This document shows positions 5,799 through 9,658 of a stretch of 9,658 nucleotides of DNA, in pieces. The stretch is from JBGPBY01 sp041481485 (GTDB lineage: Bacteria > Acidobacteriota > Terriglobia > 20CM-2-55-15). A program made the position numbers and the translations under genes. The stretch is from positions 1 to 9,658 of the forward strand of contig JBGPBY010000269.1 of assembly GCA_041481485.1 (NCBI GenBank), given 5' to 3'. Below the pieces are notes generated by a model, which was given only the letters and a program-made list of their open reading frames with translations, was not told the DNA's origin and made no database searches. Each line of letters starts with the position of its first letter. The first letter of the stretch is position 1.

Positions 5799-6547
5799 CG
5801 GGAATGAGTGCCGGTTCTTGCCGTTTTTTTGCCGACAGCAAAAGCGTCCTCGAATGCGTGTACTTCGTTGTCTGTCAGGAAGCGCCAGACTCCGGGCTTT
5901 AGCTTCTTGTCTTCAAGATGTCCGATCCTCACACGCCGCAGCTTGTCGACCGGCGCTCCCATCACCTGAAACATGCGGCGAATCTGCTGATTGCGTCCCT
6001 GATGCAGCGTCACTTCGTACCACGGTTTGGGTCCGCTCTTAATCTGCGTGATCTCGCACGGAGCCAATCGCTCGTTATCCAGAAAGATGCCCCGCCGCAG
6101 ACGTTCGAGGTCGGTTTCCGCGGGTTCCGATGCCAGCTTGACCTGATACACCTTGGAAACAATTCCCGCTTTCGTCATCATCCGGGTGAAATTTCCGTCA
6201 TTGGTGAGAATGATCAAACCTTCGGAGGCAAAGTCAAGCCGGCCAACAGGATAAATGCGCTCCTTCACCTTCGTGACATAGTCCATTACGGTGGGGCGAT
6301 TCTGCGGATCGCTCGATGTCGACATCACGTTTTTCGGTTTGTTCAGCAGCAAATAAACGAATCTTGTCGCCAGATGAATCTTCTTGCCGTCCGCCTTGAT
6401 GACGTCGGATTGCGGGTCCGCTTTGGCTCCGAGTTCCGTCACCAGAGAGCCGTTCACCGACACGCGGCCCTGCAGGATCATCTCTTCCGCCTTGCGGCGC
6501 GATGCCACTCCCGCATGGGCAAGGATCTTCTGAAGTCTTTCCTGCAT
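5795..6547 (-). CDS. rluB: RluB/RsuA-family rRNA pseudouridine synthase
   Basis: The 250-residue enzyme isomerises uridine to pseudouridine in rRNA; RluB of Escherichia coli acts on 23S U2605, and I infer a similar target. An S4 RNA-binding domain fills about residues 1-50 (MQERLQKILAHAGVASRRKAEE, GRVSVNG). The catalytic domain follows, with LLNKPKNVMSTSSD (67-80), the catalytic motif VGRLDFASEGLIILTNDG (101-118) containing D105, the KVYQVKL strand (132-138) and LHQGRNQQIRRMF (181-193). RsuA, RluE and RluF are alternatives, but the S4 domain, and the scpAB neighbourhood from memory, favour RluB. The start is 14 bases after scpB and its ATG lies in a 14-base inverted repeat (6542-6555). The C-terminal tail is short and basic. 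It overlaps the next gene by four bases. Confidence 0.92.
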   Translation of the reverse strand: MQERLQKILAHAGVASRRKAEEMILQGRVSVNGSLVTELGAKADPQSDVIKADGKKIHLATRFVYLLLNKPKNVMSTSSDPQNRPTVMDYVTKVKERIYPVGRLDFASEGLIILTNDGNFTRMMTKAGIVSKVYQVKLASEPAETDLERLRRGIFLDNERLAPCEITQIKSGPKPWYEVTLHQGRNQQIRRMFQVMGAPVDKLRRVRIGHLEDKKLKPGVWRFLTDNEVHAFEDAFAVGKKTARTGTHSR

Positions 6548-6555
6548 GAATGCAG
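6542..6555 (-). other. Small inverted repeat spanning the rluB start codon
   Basis: On the minus strand CTGCA, a four-base UUCA loop and UGCAG can form a small hairpin that contains the rluB AUG. The scpB stop and a weak AAGG ribosome site are immediately upstream. It could make rluB translation depend on ribosomes finishing scpB. A five-pair stem of this kind can also arise by chance. Confidence 0.25.
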
Positions 6556-6561
6556 TGTACC

Positions 6562-7152
6562 TTATTGAACTTCTTCGAGGGGGAGTTCGCTCTGAATGCT
6601 ATCTTCCGCGGATGCCTGGTTCCGGATGAGTTCCTCGAATTCCTCCATGCTCGGAAGCTCACCGATGTCTTTCAAGCCGAAGTGAATCAGAAAATCCCTT
6701 GTGGTCTTGTACAGAATCGGACGGCCCAACACTTCCTTTCGGCCGGCAGCAGCAACGAGTTTTTTATCGAGAAGTGTCTTGATCACGCCGCTGGCATGAA
6801 CACCGCGGATTTCCTGTATTTCAGGAACGGTAACCGGCTGCCTGTACGCGATCACTGCAAGGGTTTCCAGAGCGGCGAGAGACAGGCGAGTGGGTGCCTG
6901 CTGACTCTGAAGAAATTTCTTCAGAATTTCATGATGTTCCGGTTTTGTGGAAAATCGGAGTCCACCGGCGACTTCACGGATCTCGATGCCGTGATTTTCC
7001 ATCTGGTACTTTTCGATCAGCGACGTGATGCATTCTTCAATGGATTTGCGGTCCACGTCCGGCAATGCCTTCGCAATGGCGTCGATGCTGACCGGTTCCT
7101 TCGCCAAGTAAACGATGGCTTCAAGCTGGGCTGAAAGATTTGGATAGTTCAT
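6562..7152 (-). CDS. scpB: Segregation and condensation protein B
   Basis: ScpB is the winged-helix partner of ScpA in the bacterial SMC-ScpAB condensin, which compacts and helps segregate the chromosome. The 196 residues show two winged-helix domains. The first is LSAQLEAIVYLAKEPVSIDAIAKAL (6-30). The second holds the family signature LSLAALETLAVIAYRQPVTVPEIQEIRGV (90-118), the helix SGVIKTLLDKKLV (121-133), then GRPILYKTT and FLIHFGL (143-160). The acidic C-terminal tail is usual. The start at 7152 lies 32 bases inside the end of scpA, so the two are almost certainly translated together at matched levels. No good Shine-Dalgarno precedes it. It follows scpA and precedes rluB, a common bacterial arrangement. 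Confidence 0.95.
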   Translation of the reverse strand: MNYPNLSAQLEAIVYLAKEPVSIDAIAKALPDVDRKSIEECITSLIEKYQMENHGIEIREVAGGLRFSTKPEHHEILKKFLQSQQAPTRLSLAALETLAVIAYRQPVTVPEIQEIRGVHASGVIKTLLDKKLVAAAGRKEVLGRPILYKTTRDFLIHFGLKDIGELPSMEEFEELIRNQASAEDSIQSELPLEEVQ

Positions 7153-7867
7153 AGTTTGGATTGACCCGAGTCATGATGTCCCCGCATACAACTTCCTGGT
7201 GGAGGAAGATTGCCTTCAGGCGTGTGAGTTCCAGAACTGCCAGGAAAGCTACAATCAGTCCCCGCCGTGTAATGACTTCGGGAAGCACTTCATTTAACGT
7301 AACCGGACCGCGTGTGTTGATTTGATCGAAAAGGTATCCCATCATCTGCTCAATCGAGAATTCCTCCCGATCGACCTGCATCATCGGCCGCTCTTTGGCG
7401 CGCTCGATGATATTGCGAAAGGCTTGAAGCAGATCGATTAAGCCGACCGCCATTTGAGGTTCGAGTTCCTCTTCGGAAATCGGCAGGTTTCCCGCGTTAT
7501 TCCACGATGCGTTTTCCAGCATTTCGCGCTGATAGAGCATTTGGGCTGCGTTTTTGAACTTCTCGTATTCGAGCAGGCGGCGCACCAGCTCCGTGCGCGG
7601 ATCTTCGGCTTCGCCATCCACGGCATCGGGATCCGGTGGAAGGAGCATGCGGGATTTGATGTAAATCAACTGCGCCGCAATGACGAGAAATTCCGATGCA
7701 ACATCCACGTTCATTTCCTGGATCACATGCAAATATTCCAAATACTGCTTCGTGATGTTGGCAATCGGTATGTCGTAAATGTCGATCTTCTGTTTGCGGA
7801 TCATATCGAGCAGAAGGTCGAGTGGCCCTTCGTACAGAGGCAGTGTAATTTTCAGATCTTCTGTCAT
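7121..7867 (-). CDS. scpA: Segregation and condensation protein A (kleisin)
   Basis: ScpA is the kleisin that bridges the heads of the SMC dimer. The 248 residues contain the N-terminal family signature ITLPLYEGPLDLLLDMIRKQKIDIYDIPIANIT (7-39), the helix VDVASEFLVIAAQLIYIKSRMLLP (54-77) next to an acidic linker (78-90), and the C-terminal winged helix (ITRRGLIVAFLAVLELTRLKAIFLHQ, 199-224) that contacts the SMC head. Length is typical. The ATG begins one base after the trpS stop codon, with no visible ribosome site, so coupling to trpS is expected. The last 32 bases overlap scpB. The smc gene itself is not in this window. Confidence 0.95.
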   Translation of the reverse strand: MTEDLKITLPLYEGPLDLLLDMIRKQKIDIYDIPIANITKQYLEYLHVIQEMNVDVASEFLVIAAQLIYIKSRMLLPPDPDAVDGEAEDPRTELVRRLLEYEKFKNAAQMLYQREMLENASWNNAGNLPISEEELEPQMAVGLIDLLQAFRNIIERAKERPMMQVDREEFSIEQMMGYLFDQINTRGPVTLNEVLPEVITRRGLIVAFLAVLELTRLKAIFLHQEVVCGDIMTRVNPNYELSKSFSPA

Positions 7868-7868
7868 G

Positions 7869-8852
7869 TCAGATTTTCATCGCTTCCCGCACAAGTCCCA
7901 TGGTTTCACTGGCTGCGGCTTTCGCCTTTACCGCTCCTTCTGCAAGAATTCCGGACACGTCGCCCTTTCTCTTTTCCAGTTCCTGCCGCCGTTCGTAAAT
8001 TGGGCCCAGTTTCTTCTGCAGACTGTCGAACAACCACATCTTGCACTCGATGCAGCCTATTCCCGCGGAGCGACAACCTTGGTCCACCTCAGCAATTCTA
8101 TTTTCACTGGAAAACACCTTGTGATAGTCGCCAACCGGGCAGACATCCGGATTGCCCGGATCCGTACGCCGCTTGCGGGCAGGATCGGTCATCATATTGC
8201 GCAACGTCTGCTTCACAACCTCAGGCTGTTCGGTGAGAGCGATCGCATTGCCATAACTCTTGCTCATTTTCCGGCCATCCGTCCCGGGAAGTTTCGGCAC
8301 CTTTGTGAGCAGAGCCTGCGGCTCCGGAAAAATCGGCGAGTACAAATGATTGAAGCGCCTGGCAATTTCCCGTGTGAGTTCGATATGCGAGACCTGATCT
8401 TCTCCGACCGGGACCGCATTCGCGCGATAAACCAGAATGTCCGCGGATTGCAGCAACGGGTAGCCCAGAAATCCATAGGTGTGCAGATCGCGGCCAGCGA
8501 GCTCGTTGATGATTTCCTTGTAGGTCGGCACCCGTTCGAGCCAGCCCAACGGTGTGATCATCGACAGCAGGAGGTGAAGCTCAGCATGTTCCACAACGTG
8601 CGATTGAATAAAAACCGTCGCGCGATTGGGATCGATCCCGCAGGCCAGATAATCCATGGCGTTGTCCAGAATGGCGGCGCGAATTTCCCCTGTCGATTCA
8701 TAGTTCGTGGTCAGCGCGTGCCAGTCGACAATGGAGTAAAAGCACTGATAGTCATCCTGTAATCGCACCCAGTTATCGAGTGCACCGACGAGATGTCCCA
8801 GATGAAGGCGGCCCGTAGGCCGCATGCCGCTTAAAATTTTCGGTTTACTCAT
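7869..8852 (-). CDS. trpS: Tryptophanyl-tRNA synthetase, predicted [4Fe-4S] type
   Basis: This class I synthetase charges tRNA-Trp with tryptophan in the cytoplasm. The 327 residues include the HIGH-equivalent SGMRPTGRLHLGHLVGAL (8-25), the GEDQ-SHIELTREIARRFN segment (150-168) and the KMSKSYGN loop (195-202). Four cysteines, C238, C260, C267 and C270, are spaced C-x21-C-x6-C-x2-C. Thermotoga maritima TrpRS has nearly this pattern and carries a [4Fe-4S] cluster near the tRNA anticodon site, so I infer the same here. No other aminoacyl-tRNA synthetase gene is present. The start lies eight bases after the M50 protease gene, and the stop one base before scpA. No T-box or trp leader is seen ahead of it, so it is likely expressed as part of the operon. 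Confidence 0.96.
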   Translation of the reverse strand: MSKPKILSGMRPTGRLHLGHLVGALDNWVRLQDDYQCFYSIVDWHALTTNYESTGEIRAAILDNAMDYLACGIDPNRATVFIQSHVVEHAELHLLLSMITPLGWLERVPTYKEIINELAGRDLHTYGFLGYPLLQSADILVYRANAVPVGEDQVSHIELTREIARRFNHLYSPIFPEPQALLTKVPKLPGTDGRKMSKSYGNAIALTEQPEVVKQTLRNMMTDPARKRRTDPGNPDVCPVGDYHKVFSSENRIAEVDQGCRSAGIGCIECKMWLFDSLQKKLGPIYERRQELEKRKGDVSGILAEGAVKAKAAASETMGLVREAMKI

Positions 8853-8860
8853 ATTCCAAT

Positions 8861-9541
8861 TCAGGCGGTCAGGAAGGATTGAATCACGCCAATCAGGGGC
8901 GTGTAAAAATACGAAGGCACTCCCAGAACCACAAGCAGTACCAGGATGACCATTCCATAGCTTTGAATCGAGTGGAGAAACGAATTGACCGGCCGAGGGA
9001 GCAATCCCGAAAGCACTCCTGCACCGTCGAGAGGTTCGATCGGAATGAAATTGAAAACGGCAAGAACAATGTTGATCACAATTCCATAGAACGCCACCAT
9101 CGTGAGTGGAACGATAATTCCTCCCCCTTCGGGAACGTTGAACGACGCAACTTCGCGAACAATTTCCGCCGACTGCAAAGACGAAAGCTTAAGCATCATG
9201 AGAACTGCAAACAGAACGATCGCCAGAAGCACATTGCTGACCGGCCCCGCGGCAGACACCAGCATGTAATCCCGCGACGGATTGCGCAGGCGATTCACGC
9301 TGACCGGTACCGGTTTCGCCCAGCCAAACATGATTCCGCTGAACATGCCAATGAGCGGAAGCAGGATCGTTCCGAACGGATCAATATGGACGATGGGATT
9401 GAGGGATACGCGTCCCAGAAAGCGGGCCGTGGGATCGCCCAGCCGATCTGCAGTCCATGCATGCGCCGATTCGTGCACGCTGAGTGACAACAACAAAACG
9501 ATGAACTCAATGCCCCCGACGTATAGCCGTGTGTTGTTCAT
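8861..9541 (-). CDS. Site-2 protease family (M50) membrane zinc metalloprotease
   Basis: The 226-residue integral membrane protein is a small rhomboid-independent intramembrane metalloprotease of the M50 type. The zinc motif HESAH (23-27) lies in the first hydrophobic helix (about 11-30). The GWAKPVPV segment (73-80), typical of the group, is followed by membrane stretches at about 93-118, 143-165 and 196-215, and the third zinc-ligand motif NFIPIEPLDGAG (164-175) with D172. There is no PDZ domain, so it is the compact form rather than RseP. Substrates are unknown. It is the first gene of the minus-strand run leading through trpS to the CoA-binding protein. A TACGAT hexamer lies about ten bases before its ATG without a convincing -35, so the operon promoter is not settled. 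The ATG (9541) is preceded by an out-of-frame ATG four bases earlier. Confidence 0.93.
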   Translation of the reverse strand: MNNTRLYVGGIEFIVLLLSLSVHESAHAWTADRLGDPTARFLGRVSLNPIVHIDPFGTILLPLIGMFSGIMFGWAKPVPVSVNRLRNPSRDYMLVSAAGPVSNVLLAIVLFAVLMMLKLSSLQSAEIVREVASFNVPEGGGIIVPLTMVAFYGIVINIVLAVFNFIPIEPLDGAGVLSGLLPRPVNSFLHSIQSYGMVILVLLVVLGVPSYFYTPLIGVIQSFLTA

Positions 9542-9608
9542 TCATCGGTATCGTAACATGGCTCCGGAAGTTCAGATTGCAGGCGCGGTCACCGTAAGGG
9601 CGCTATGT

Positions 9609-9636
9609 AAAAAATCCCTCTCCCAACGGGAGAGGG
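9609..9636 (-). terminator. Strong intrinsic terminator, read on the minus strand
   Basis: A perfect nine-base-pair stem, CCCTCTCCC (9616-9624) with GGGAGAGGG (9628-9636), closes a three-base loop. On the minus strand it is followed by A and then six T residues (9614-9609). This is a textbook Rho-independent terminator for a minus-strand gene beyond the right edge. It would insulate that gene from the M50 operon, whose first gene starts 67 bases further on. The stem also belongs to a composite palindromic repeat continuing to 9658. Confidence 0.7.
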
Positions 9637-9658
9637 TGCCGCGCAGCGGCCGGTGAGG
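9616..9658. repeat. Composite REP-like palindrome at the right edge
   Basis: Directly beside the terminator stem is a second hairpin, GCCGC (9638-9642) with GCGGC (9646-9650) around GCA, then CGGTGAGG to the window end. This stem-stem-GGTGAGG layout resembles widespread intergenic palindromic repeats that I recall from several Gram-negative phyla. The stem is the same GCCGC/GCGGC sequence as at 28-40 and 97-110. It continues beyond the window, so its full form cannot be seen. Confidence 0.5.

Noticed and set aside
5918..6568. A 216-codon + strand reading frame opposite rluB
   Set aside because: It mirrors the pseudouridine synthase and has no domain, promoter or ribosome site of its own.
7779..8762. 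A 327-codon + strand reading frame opposite trpS and the start of scpA
   Set aside because: The opposite strand encodes an unmistakable TrpRS with HLGH and KMSKS motifs; the frame is a coding shadow.
8853..8860. T-box or trp leader ahead of trpS
   Set aside because: Only eight bases separate trpS from the preceding gene, leaving no room for a riboswitch.

Overview
The window is an ordinary, gene-dense bacterial chromosomal segment of moderately high GC. It holds twelve protein-coding genes, all apparently intact, and no tRNA, rRNA, CRISPR array, transposase or phage gene that I can see. The gene content is housekeeping: tRNA modification, replication repair, chromosome condensation, Trp-tRNA charging, rRNA modification and membrane proteolysis. 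The intergenic GC-rich palindromes and the M50 protease-trpS-scpA-scpB-rluB order recall Acidobacteriota and the former Deltaproteobacteria. That placement is from memory and is only a weak inference; nothing here fixes the phylum.

Layout. (1) Bases 1-128 are non-coding and hold three GC-rich hairpins, the first followed by a T-rich tract (a likely + strand terminator for a gene off the left edge). (2) Bases 129-2421, minus strand: tsaC (threonylcarbamoyl-AMP synthase), a membrane-anchored YdcF/SanA-like DUF218 protein overlapping it by 4 bp, then a metal-dependent-hydrolase-fold amidohydrolase with its own Shine-Dalgarno. (3) Bases 2425-4535, plus strand, divergent from tsaC with almost no spacer: a SpoU/TrmH-family RNA methyltransferase and rarA, joined by an ATGA overlap. 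(4) Bases 4536-4935 are a 400-base gene-free gap. It holds the most striking structure of the window, a 73-bp-arm inverted repeat that begins just after the rarA stop codon, followed by two mutually exclusive small hairpins. (5) Bases 4936-5385, plus strand: a hemerythrin-like HHE protein. (6) Bases 5382-9541, minus strand: a tight six-gene run in transcription order M50 protease, trpS, scpA, scpB, rluB-type pseudouridine synthase, CoA-binding protein, with gaps or overlaps of at most 32 bases. (7) Bases 9542-9658: a short leader and then a composite palindrome that reads as a minus-strand intrinsic terminator for a gene off the right edge.

The genes work in separate core processes rather than one pathway. 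scpA and scpB encode the kleisin and partner of the SMC condensin. rarA acts at stalled replication forks. tsaC starts t6A synthesis on ANN-decoding tRNAs, and the TrmH-family and Rlu-family enzymes modify RNA. I found no convincing new multi-gene system. The points that merit follow-up are the giant rarA 3' inverted repeat, the predicted iron-sulfur TrpRS, a hemerythrin-like protein lacking its helix-3 histidine, and an amidohydrolase lacking the first histidine of its metal motif.
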